Below, piece by piece: positions 50,151 through 59,426 of a stretch of 64,000 bases of DNA. The position numbers were made by a program, and so were the translations under genes. Under the pieces are notes generated by a model. The model searched no databases. It saw only the letters and a list, made by a program, of their open reading frames with translations, and was not told the DNA's origin. The DNA comes from Phycomyces nitens (lineage: Eukaryota > Mucoromycota > Mucoromycetes > Mucorales > Phycomycetaceae): NCBI GenBank assembly GCA_022702545.1, contig JAHRBC010000001.1, positions 1,984,001-2,048,000 on the forward strand, in the 5' to 3' direction. Position 1 is the stretch's first letter, and the number at the start of each line of letters is the position of its first letter.

Positions 50151-50579
50151 TATGTTTTAACGAGAGATATATTGCTAGCAGTCTATAGACCATGTAGCAT
50201 CTCAAGAACTAATTGAAGGAAGGAAAAAAAAGTCTCATAGATGAAAGAAGACAAAAAAAGCAGGGAAAGAGAAGTGAGCTAACAGTACTAGGATGAAAGC
50301 TGGACCCTACTCTCCACTTCGCAGCTGTGAAATAGTTGTAACAGTGGAAGGGAGGAGATAGGAGAGTAGGTGTCCCAGAGAGAAGTCCGAAAAAATAGCT
50401 TAGTAGAACAAGAAGATTTATTTTAATAGAGAGGTTTGGGGGCGTTATTATTACTGTGATGTTGTCCGGTCCGGCCACCCATTCAATTTGATCTGGGCTG
50501 GAGGAGGTTTCCAAGAATCGTACACAGCCCCATTTTTACATTAAAGTACTACCTTGGAGGCTATGGCCTTATTATCTCG

Positions 50580-50780
50580 ATATCAGCCGTTTTGAATAAA
50601 AGAGATTCTTTTTCAGTTAAGTCTATATTTGTCGCAGAGGACATAGGTCGCTCTGGTCACTTTGAATTGTCTGAAACGCTAAAAAGAATACCCAATTTAC
50701 AACTTTCTAAAAATTCGATGTATCGTTTGTGTCGTCCCTCGTCCCTTGTCCCCAACCCTACTCCTGTCCCGTGCGTATAA
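50580..50780 (+). pseudogene. Short ORF B, left copy, unrecognised
   Basis: This coding-looking stretch contains SVKSIFVAEDIGRSGHFELS and ends LVPNPTPVPCV then stop. Its inverted partner on the other arm reads very similarly, with conservative changes. I do not recognise the family. No complete gene could be assembled upstream, so this may be the 3' end of a longer decayed gene. Confidence 0.4.
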
Positions 50781-51064
50781 CTTTCTTTTCCCGTAAAAGA
50801 CCTCCAGTTCATACCGTACCGTATACCAAAGATCCAAAATTCCTACAGCATTACATTACTTTCTCATTTTCCATAAAAGCCACTCTCTTTTAAGGTCTAG
50901 TCTCCGAAGTCGTACATAATGCGAGGATAACTCGAGTTATCTGTGCATACACTTTTTTCACAAATTATTCACTCACAAAAAATAAATAAAATGGCACTTG
51001 TAATGTAGGGCGATGTTCGGCTCTTTAGTATACGGCGAGGTATGAACTGGTAGTCTTTTACGAG

Positions 51065-51265
51065 AAAAGGAAGTTATACGCACGATATAGGGGTAGGGTT
51101 GGGGATAAGGCACGATATGAGTAGCCACAGCGAAGTAATCGAATAAAGTGGATATGGTAATTCTCTCAACGATTCAGACAATACACAATGATCAAAACGA
51201 CCTATGTCCTCTGCGACAAATATAGCCTTAGCTGAAAAAGAATATCTTTTCAAAGTGTTGATACA
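51065..51265 (-). pseudogene. Short ORF B, right (inverted) copy
   Basis: The minus strand reads SAKAIFVAEDIGRFDHCVLS and ends LIPNPTPISCV then stop, matching the left copy at 50580-50780. Many differences are synonymous or conservative (V/I, R/K, S/T), which suggests the sequence was once under protein-level constraint. It may be the 3' end of a gene whose remainder is lost. Confidence 0.4.
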
Positions 51266-51365
51266 AGGCTAATATTGACAGGGTCTTTGAGGTAGTACTT
51301 TAATGTAAAAATGGGGCCGTACACGATTCTTGGGAACCTCCTCCAGCCCAGATCAAACTAAATAA

Positions 51366-52063
51366 ATGGCCAGACCGGACAACATCATATATTAAATACC
51401 AAGTAGTAAAAATAAAGGCTGTAAAAGTGAATATTGGAACATGTTATTTTAGCAATTTTATTTAGGATACAAACGCCTTTTTATTAGCCATTACTTCATT
51501 ATTTGTGCCCCTGACTGTTTTTAATCCATTTATATTCTGACGACAATGATTTTTGAGATTCTAATTTTGGGAAACGCCCACTACATTTAGTATTTTGGCT
51601 ACCGTAATAAACAATTTAATTACTGAATTAATTGATCGGCTTATACCTTTCTTTTTTACTGACCGGCTGAGGGGTGGTGGAGAGTGCCATAAAGTAGGGG
51701 TATCCAGATGTAAAAGAAAAAGAAAACTAAAATCAATTTACGTAATTACGTTTATCCAATATAATTGGTAAACCAACTTTGAACACCCAATCAAATTGAA
51801 TAAACGTAATTACGTAAATTGATTTTAGTTTTCTTTTTCTTTTACATCTGGATACTCCTAGTATGCAAAATGGCTAAGTTGTCAATTGCAAACCAGATTT
51901 TAATCTGAAGATCATGTGAATAAATACACTTTAAATGTGTAGTTTACACTCCGATGTGTCTATTTAACGGCATCCGTACATCTTCAAAAACGTTCGTTTC
52001 ATTATATCCTTTTACTTTGTTGCTTATTACTCTTATTTTTCCTTGACTATTTTAATCTCAAAA
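51366..52063. other. Right-half spacer upstream of the GEVKPP gene, with a MITE
   Basis: About 700 bp without a recognisable gene. It contains the TA-flanked MITE at 51697-51858 and presumably the promoter of the gene starting at 52064. It has no clear counterpart in the left half, where the LINE fragment sits. Confidence 0.5.
51697..51858. mobile_element. 162-bp MITE with long terminal inverted repeats and TA duplication
   Basis: Near-perfect terminal inverted repeats of about 60 bp start GGGGTATCCAGATG and end CATCTGGATACTCC. They surround a short spacer and are flanked by TA on both sides (51695-51696 and 51859-51860). TA duplication and terminal repeats of this kind point to a Tc1/mariner-mobilised nonautonomous element (established pattern; assignment inferred). 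It is present in only one half of the palindrome. Confidence 0.85.
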
Positions 52064-53955
52064 ATGCCCAAAAGCAAAGATAAATGCTTGAGCTGCCGTC
52101 AATTTATTATGAAGAACTGCAACAACTTCAACTTGAAAGATTTTTATGAATATTACAACTTTCCCTCAAAACGCGACGCAGAAAGCGCGTTTAAGAACGC
52201 GTTAGTTAGCATTGAGCGAAAGGCGAAAAAAAACCGCAGATTGAAGGCATTGATTAGCCAGTACACAAAAGATAACTATAAGGTTTACAGAACTTTACCT
52301 TGCATTTTTTGTAAAAAAAAAAAGAGAACTTACCAGCAATACCTTATTTTATAGGCACTTGACGATGTGCATATTAGTACTTTCTGGGAAAAGAAGAACG
52401 CCCAGTATCAGACGCTACAAGCTAGCTATGTCCACAAGCAACTTCAGTCAAGTGCCAGTATCGAAGTTGAAAAGTCTGTACTGGCAGACTTGAATGAAAA
52501 CAATACGAGGTTTTCGAATAAAAGAAGTTTCGATGCAGCAGAGGAGTACAGCAGAAAGAGGACAAAGAGAGCTACACAGAAAAAGAAAGAGAAGAAGAAG
52601 AAGGAAGATGAAAAAGGTAGCAACTATAAAGAAGATCTTTTTGTTTGTTTTAGTTGTTAACCCAGTAGATAAAAGCTCTTCAATATATTTTAGATTTTAT
52701 GGAGATCAACGCAACAAATGTTGCTGAGTTAAAAATCCATAAACTTAAGAAAAATCTGTCAGTTGAAGAGCGTCTGTAAGTATACTACTTTTTACAAAAC
52801 AAAATAACGGTTATTTATTCTTTGTTTATTTTAGCGCCTTGTCTTCAATAAAAGTAACAAACCAAGAAAAGCTTCCTCAGTATAGACTGTCTGACAACAG
52901 CTATGCTTTGATAAAGCGTTGGAAGAAGGTATAATATACGATTAATATTGTTTGTTACGTTCACTAAAAACAGATGGTAGGCGATCGATGACAAGGAAGA
53001 GTTGTTTTTGCAACAGCCTCCCCGGAAAACAGAGAAGAGATGGCAATTGCCAATACTCTCTCTACTTTGTAAGAGCAACATATATAATAAAAAAGTAAGA
53101 TGTCATAATTCATTTTTTAGGCTCTTGTCCAACGAGAAATCGACAAGAAAAACCGGGGAGCTGTTCGCCACAGATACAGCCAATCTGAAATAGACTTTAT
53201 TATAGAAATTGGCTCTGTTCTGGTTCAAAACACCTTTGACTCCAGCAACAAAATATCAGTTGATTGGTAAAGAGAGATATTACGCTTATTATATATATTA
53301 ACAAAATATTGACAGCTCACTCTTTAAATAGGGACACTTTGTCCTTTTCATTGATGGATGAAGTTCCAAAGGAGTAGTGCACGACACGCCCATAAATAAT
53401 AATAATTTGCCATAAAGGCATCGAAGTGGGTTATGGAGAAGTCAAGCCTCCAAAAAAAAAAAGCAAAGCATTGGTAGACATTGACAGAGCAAGAATCGCC
53501 GAGATTTGCAAAAGGCAATTGCATCTTCGCCTTCAAGCAAGCTCGTCTACCAAAGAGCATTGCACATTTGGGATACTTGTCGGAGGTATGAAGCGATTAT
53601 ACTGTTAATAAATGCTTGTACTAATATAAAGAAATAGGAATGGTGTTGGATTTTACGAAGTTGGAATTCAACAATGGGGAATATAACTATTCCACCCTCA
53701 AGACAGTTGAACTCCCAGAACGAAAGAACGTTGGTGGATCCATTGAAGAGATACTCGAGAGCTTGTATAGTTTTAAAGTAGGTTTTACTCTATAATTAAA
53801 CATATATGCGATAATTAGTTTCTCATTATGCTTTTTTATTGTCACTATAGAAAACTATCGAACAATCGCTGCCTTCTGAAGAAGAAAAGTCATCGGCACT
53901 CTCGTTCGACCAATTCTCTGAAATGGTCAAACCAACCATTCGTTTCTTAAAGTAG
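52064..53955 (+). CDS. Intron-rich GEVKPP-motif protein, right-arm (fullest) copy; probably decaying
   Basis: Exons read by eye: 52064-52282, 52355-52616, 52694-52775, 52835-52928, 52981-53068, about 53122-53265, then about 53420-53587, 53639-53779 and 53852-53955. The N-terminus has CLSCRQFIMKNC, a zinc-knuckle-like CxxC, and a basic region (SIERKAKKNRRLKAL). The middle has KRTKRATQKKKEKKKKED, resembling a nuclear signal. A later block reads SEIDFIIEIGSVLVQNTFDS. Then come IEVGYGEVKPPKKKSKALVD and CTFGILVGG. I recall similar GEVKPP-bearing proteins as a lineage-expanded family in Mucoromycota (recall, not checked). GEVK resembles the E-x-K part of PD-(D/E)XK nucleases (inference). Reading frame is broken or unclear at 53010-53070 and 53340-53420, so this may be a pseudogene. 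Confidence 0.5.
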
Positions 53956-54260
53956 CCATGAGTTTATGTTTTTATGCCAATTTTTGAATCCTATGCCTTT
54001 TTTGTATTTTTTATTTCGTGTAATGACATTGTGACAGTCAGTATTCTATATATAGAAATAGTATCCCATAATATCACCATCTCATATACTCCTCTCCCAA
54101 TTACACTGAATCTACGTTATTGATATCCCAAATGCCATTCCAATAAAGAGAGAGGTTATTCCCTTAGAGTAAACTATCACAGACATTTTTACTTTTGTGA
54201 TTATTCCTCAAATGTCCAATTATAATATTTTTTGTAGGGACACTATGGGAAAAAGGGGTG

Positions 54261-54398
54261 GTTTTTTCCTTGGAATTGGCTCATTTGACAACTTTTATTG
54301 GTGTAGTGGTGAATAATTATTGGTGATCTAAAGCAGAATTGTCCGAGGGGAAAACACCAATAAAGGTTGTCAAATGCGCCAGTTTCTAAGGAAAAAAC
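54261..54398. mobile_element. Foldback/MITE-like element of 138 bp
   Basis: Inverted arms at about 54261-54304 (gttttttccttggaa to ttattggtgt) and 54354-54398 (acaccaataa to aaggaaaaaac) are about 85% matched, around a 50-bp centre. It lies just outside the right end of the palindrome. No clear target-site duplication was seen. Confidence 0.7.
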
Positions 54399-54946
54399 TA
54401 GTATCTTCAGCGTCACTTCGTCAATGCCATCCCTCCACCCAACATGTCCCCCCTTCCTACTTTTTACAGCGGCCTATGTCGTCGTGTATAGATTATATTT
54501 TCTGCCCTACCTCCATACTGTGATAGTCTGTTGTGTCCTGGGGACAAGTCCCGTCTGAACCGCCGTTCTAATAAGTACTTCAAGATACTCTCTGTCTGTA
54601 TACTGCAAGGATTGACCTTTCTCATTATCAGTTTCTTCCAAGTAGTTGTAGTATTCGTAGATTTACGTATATTACAGCGACCTCTTTCTTCTATCTTCTT
54701 GTCTCGTTCTCAATAGTATAAATACGTACCCAATCTTCAATAAAGATCCATCTTTCATAAGCTAAAATTGTTCCTCTCAAGCCTATTTGCCTACACTCAC
54801 CTAAAATAGGTCATAGGACGGGGTTACAATTTCAGATTTTTCCTTTTTTTTAGCATATCTTTATTTTCTTTTGTTTATAAACACACCAATCTCTTTTATT
54901 TAAACAAAAGCAGCCCATAAAATGTCTCTCTGTCTCTCTCATCAGT

Positions 54947-55977
54947 AACCAAAAGCCCAAAATACAGGAGTTGGATGTGTTCATGAGGGGCCGAATTATA
55001 GGTCAATGGGAAAGAGACACTACTTACTCCGAGATTTCGACATCCCTTGACATTCCAAAGACTACTGTTACCAATGTCATAACGGCCTTTAGAGATAAAT
55101 GCATTTCCGTTTCATCTAAACGTGTGGGAGCCACTCTAAAGATCACAAAGCGAACTCAAGCCGCGATAGTTCGCTCATTTCGCAAGGAGCCATTCGTCTA
55201 AATTGCAGTCCACCGTCAGAGATTAGTGGATGTAGGAATTTCGATGCCAATGGTGACATTTCGTAAAAATATGAAACTTCTTGGCTATGGATCCCATGTA
55301 CCGGCACGTAAGCCTGGTATGACCGAAAGACACAAAGAAAATCGGTTGAAATGGTGCCAGGACAAGGTCAATTGGACAGTTGACCAGTGGAAATCAGTTG
55401 TCTGGTCGGATGAGTCCAGATTTCTTGTTATTGGCAATGATGGCAATATCCGAGTCATCAGAAAGAATGGGGAGAGGTATGCCGATGAGAATATGGTCAG
55501 TACGTACAAGTTTGGTAAGGGCTCTGTCATGGTATGGGCGTTCTGGCCCTTTGGGTTACCTTGAGGAAACATCGACCAAGACAAGTACGTTGACTGCCTG
55601 GCTAAGTACTTTCTCCCATAGTATGAAGAACTCGCCAAGAGTATAAACACTCAGTTTTTGTTTCAAGAAGATGGCGCTCCTTGTCATATTGGTGCTTATG
55701 CCACATGGTATAAGAAAGAGAGGTGTCTCTTGAGTAGCTTTGAGTTTTGGCCTGCACAGGGCCCAGATCTCAATATCCTATCGGGCCTGTTTGGATTTAT
55801 ATTGAACAGAAACTTCGCCAAAATTGAGAGAAGATAATCAATGTGAGTGAGCTCGAGGCAGTCATCTACAAAACATGGTTAGAGATACCTCTTCAAGTTT
55901 TGGAAAATTTGGTAGCCAGCATGCCAAATCGAGACCAAGAAGTAATTGCAAAGAAAGGCGGAGCAACCAGATACTAG
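54947..55977 (+). mobile_element. Degenerate Tc1/mariner transposase
   Basis: Consecutive frame pieces on the plus strand encode an N-terminal helix-turn-helix (RIIGQWERDTTYSEISTSLD, then IPKTTVTNVI). The DDE domain follows: VVWSDESRFLVIGNDG (first Asp), FGKGSVMVWAF, and FQEDGAPCHIGAYATWYKKE (second Asp). The last box reads WPAQGPDLNILSG, where the family has DLNPIE, so the third acidic residue is lost. The end is AKKGGATRY then stop, a typical Tc1 C-terminus. Several internal stops (such as after RKEPFV and FGLP) show it is inactive. Terminal inverted repeats were not identified. Confidence 0.85.
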
Positions 55978-56159
55978 ATAATCTTTTTTTATATTTGTAT
56001 CAAAAATATATAAAACTATCTTTTTACAATGTTTGGCTTTATTCTGATGATATTTTATTATGAAGATTGTTGAAAAGAAAAGGAAAAAGATATGAAAATT
56101 ATTAGAAGAAAATCAAACATATTCAAACTCCATCCCATAACCTATTAAAGGTGTGTGTA

Positions 56160-56700
56160 TACTTGTGCTGATTTAGCGTATCATCAACAATTATAAGCTT
56201 TCTCGCACCTCCAGCCCAAATGCACCCTCATACCACCACTGAACCCCTTCTGCTTTAGACCTTTTGCACAATATATTTTCTTCTTAACTTTTGTCGTTTT
56301 GTGTGTCACACACGAACATTTCCAGCCCTCGGGAATACCATGAATCTGGACTCATCACTCCAGATCACTCGATTGTATTGCTGATTGCGACGACGAGCCT
56401 CATTTGCAAACTTTAGGTGGTTTTTGTTATGCCTTTTCAGTAGTAAAGGCTTGCTGTAAGCTACACAGGACCGTAGTCCAAGTTTTTTTTTTAGATATTT
56501 TCTAATGGCATTTCTCTTGATTTCAACACTTGATGATGTCTGAATCTCATCCGTAATGGTGTCTAATGTCGTGGTTGGATTCTTGCGCATGATATTACTC
56601 AGAGATCTTATATAATGATCTTTCAATGTATAGGGTCTTCCTTGAAGTTTTTTTAACAAGGGCAGTGCTGTTTTTTTTCACTCTCTGAATTGTTGCTTTT
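56160..56700 (-). mobile_element. Tc1/mariner transposase fragment, opposite strand, truncated
   Basis: The minus strand reads LLKKLQGRPYTLKDHYIRSL, then SVEIKRNAIRKYLKKKLGLR and RVIWSDESRFMVFPRAGNVR (first catalytic Asp). After a frameshift comes a GVQWWYEGAFG-like block corresponding to the GGxxMVWGAF strand. The second Asp box onward is missing. It differs clearly from the neighbouring copy at 54947-55977, so it belongs to another Tc1 subfamily. Confidence 0.8.
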
Positions 56701-57838
56701 ACTGTAAGGGTATTGACACGTAGGGTACTTGAATGGGTTAAAGTAACTGGTTACGGGGCTACTTTGAGGAAGGACGCTCGAATTATATAGTGATTATAGC
56801 CGGGTTACTAGCTAGCAATAGCTGTTGTTCCAATTGGAGGCGTGGTAAACGAGGGACAATAAACTACTGTCAAGATGTGTCAAGACAATAGAGCTGCACT
56901 CAGTAAGGGTTGGGATGCGTTAAATAATATTTATGACTAGGCGTATGGGGATAGGAATCAGTTGTCAAAATATAGAAATAAAAGTGTTTTTAACGAGGTA
57001 AAAAAAGATAATCTATTATTCTTCACTAAACTTCCTCGCTTATGGCCTCCTCTGCCTCTACACTCCTTCTACTCTCGCTCCTTCATACTCCACTCTCCTT
57101 CGCCTGGCCTTTACTTTCAAGGTAGCAGCCACCAACCACCAACCACCAACCACCACACATAATTTAGTCTATTCATGTTTCCATCAACAAAGACAAGTGA
57201 ACCAACACCTCCAGACCCAAACCACCCAAACAATGATGGACCAACTGTTTACTTGAACCTTTGGAATGAGGTAATCTGTATTATATGCTTCTGGTTGGTG
57301 GCAGACATTTTCATGTTTGTCTTGTGAACTGAAAAATAGGATCCATCACTTTAAATGACATTCCCATTTCTCACTTTAGTCTTTACACCGTCATATCAAG
57401 CTTGGAGCTTGCAAATATCCTCTTTGGCGACCAAAGACTCCTAAGCAGCTCTGCGATACTGCAGACTTATTGTGCAAAGTTCTACTTGCTAATTAAACGT
57501 TTCATATCTAAATTTTGGTAACACTCTTTTCTTTATCCCATTAAGAATATAACGCTCATCTCCAAGTACAACAGTGGTCTGCCAGAAGATCCACCTTTTT
57601 TCAGAATTCAAACAACTTTTCTTTGTATATTTTCCATTATAAAACCCCAACCATCATGCCTTTAACATCTTAAAAAAACTTCCTGTAACTGCCACGATAA
57701 TTATTGTTTTTTGTATGTTTTGCGTCATATTAGAGTTTATTGAATTTAAAGATTGTGAGGAATGTAAAAAGCAAGGGTTTATGAGAATATAAACATGACT
57801 AAATTTGACCAATCTTTTTTGGTCGAACCCTGTATATA
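56701..57838. other. Gene-free region beside eIF3m
   Basis: About 1.1 kb with no recognisable gene. It contains a short tandem repeat, (accaacc)n, at about 57124-57155 and C/T-rich DNA around 57035-57120. The last part is AT-rich and should hold the eIF3m 3' end. Confidence 0.5.
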
Positions 57839-59426
57839 TTAGTTCTTGGTGGCGACCTCGACATTCTTGTCCTCAATAATAACAGCAGCACCACCCTGAG
57901 CACCACCTGCGATCAACTTGGCGTTGCTGATAATTGCCAAGATCTCGTTCAAGCTATCCTTCCAGGTGTTGAGTCTTGCACCCAACTGCTGCCACTGTTC
58001 CTTTCCAAACACACGGTAGATGCTTCTGTGAACAATGACATTCTTGTTGAGCTGGTCCAGCTTGGCTTCAACAAGACCAGCACGGATCACATCAATAACC
58101 CACATCTCGACCTCATCCTCAGAAATATCCAATGCTTTTGCGACCTCGCCATAGGTCAATTCTCTAGCAAGGTTATCGGAACCAAGAGATGCAAGTGAAA
58201 GGAGGCGTATCTTTCTCAAATTGTTTTCGCTGTCTTTTACCAGGGTAGGGTTAGATGCAGCAAAGGTCTTGTATGTAGAGAGGTTGCCGTTCAAGAATAC
58301 GTTGAGAAGTTCGAATTCAGGAGTTCCCTTGATCTTCTGGATGGCAGTGTATTGGAGGAGGTCTTCAAAAGCAAAGAAGTTCTCAGTGTCAACAGCACGC
58401 AAGACAGCCTCTTTGGCACAGTCTGTAGAAACAGTCTCCTGGCTGTAAGTCGACAACTTCTTCAACAAGAAATCAAGGGAAAGCTTTCTGATAGAACGGT
58501 CGATGTTAGTCTCTCTTTAGACATCTAATTTCAAAAAAACGTACTCTTCACGGGCCTGTCTCAATTTATCGCTGAGGTTGCTGTACAGGTTGCGCTCGGT
58601 CTCGACATCGATACCCCACTGCTTTACCCAACGATCAATATGCTCCAACTGTGAGTAGAGAGAATCCAATTCGTCGGCTTGTGCAGTCACGTCTACCAAT
58701 CCAACAAATGCGTTGTATCGAAGAGTAGAGGTGGCAGGAAGTGCGTTGTAAAGGTTGAGCAAGCTAGGACGCGGTTTTGTTACTAAACGTTACGCCATAA
58801 TATTAAATAGTTCAAATTCTTACATCTTTTGCTTCAAGCTGGTCTTCTGGCTCTCGGTCTTGGACAATGTGTTGACAAGGGCATGAACAGAAGCAGTCAA
58901 TTCCTTCTCGGGTGCACCCAAAACAATGACAACAGTCAAGTTAAAGGCATTTTCGACATCTAAAAATAGTCAAGAAAGATCCTCATTAGCTCAATTACAC
59001 TCTTATTATTGCCATCTTTTTACCTCTGTCATTCTCGGTAAGAAGGACCGAAGAGTCTTTTGCAAGCTTGGTGTAAACGTCGCTCTTCTTGTCAGAGGCC
59101 AACAAGGCCTTGATTTCCTTGACATAGGCTCCTTCTTCTCCCTCCTCGCCTCTCAGCTTGGAGATGTAAGATGCCAGATCAAGGATCTAAAATCAACAGG
59201 GGCACAATATAATATTAGACTAATGGTCATTCGACACCTATAATTTCATCGATTTCTTTTTTTTTGGAGGTGCAGCTAATAAGCCACGATAGAGCACCAG
59301 GCCAGAAATGGAGACGTGTCTCTTGGTTTAAAAAGTCGAAATTCTAATCGGCCTTGGGGCCAATTGAGAACGCAAGGTATTTACCTGGTTCTCGGGGGTA
59401 GTTTGAACAAAAACGTTAGCGGACAT
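57839..59426 (-). CDS. Translation initiation factor eIF3 subunit M (PCI domain)
   Basis: eIF3m is a PCI-domain subunit of the eIF3 scaffold on the 40S ribosome; yeast S. cerevisiae lacks it. Five exons (59426-59385, 59186-59024, 58959-58824, 58763-58545, 58487-57839) give 402 aa. The N-terminus is MSANVFVQTTPENQILDLAS. The middle is helical (LLNLYNALPATSTLRYNAFV). The PCI region shows FFAFEDLLQYTAIQKIKGTP, LTYGEVAKALDISEDEVEMW, VIDVIRAGLVEAKLDQLNKN and VIVHRSIYRVFGKEQWQQL, followed by LNTWKDSLNEILAII. The motif FGKEQWQQL with a following W is diagnostic for eIF3m against the related CSN7. The 57-nt intron 4 was placed so that REE joins KLSLDFL. Confidence 0.93.

Larger units (their letters stand above)
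50485..51365. repeat. Inner inverted repeat pair at the palindrome centre
   Basis: Arms at about 50485-50880 and 50965-51365 pair inverted, with many mismatches. Anchors are acataggtcg at 50641 against cgacctatgt at 51198, and gtgcgtataact near 50772 against agttatacgcac near 51072. The centre is at about 50924. Each arm carries a homologous short open frame (separate entries). Unlike the outer arms, these arms show clear base substitutions throughout. Confidence 0.8.
47239..54181. repeat. Large imperfect palindrome (about 6.9 kb)
   Basis: The left part 47239-49765 reappears inverted as 52265-54181. Checked anchors are gtctaccaat at 47941 against attggtagac at 53470, gtcaagtgcc at 49661 against ggcacttgac at 52354, and tgtgatag at 47239 against ctatcaca ending at 54181. 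A central pair, about 50485-50880 and 50965-51365, is also inverted. The outer arms are near-identical over most of their length; the inner arms are clearly more diverged by eye. The outer ends coincide with abrupt loss of similarity on both sides. No convincing target-site duplication was found. Confidence 0.88.

Noticed and set aside
57820..57838. ggtcgaaccctg as a tRNA T-arm
   Set aside because: No matching acceptor, D or anticodon stems were found around it; it is close to the eIF3m 3' end.
58515..58544. A 30-nt intron in eIF3m
   Set aside because: Too short to splice. A 57-nt intron with acceptor tatcag keeps the frame and family sequence.
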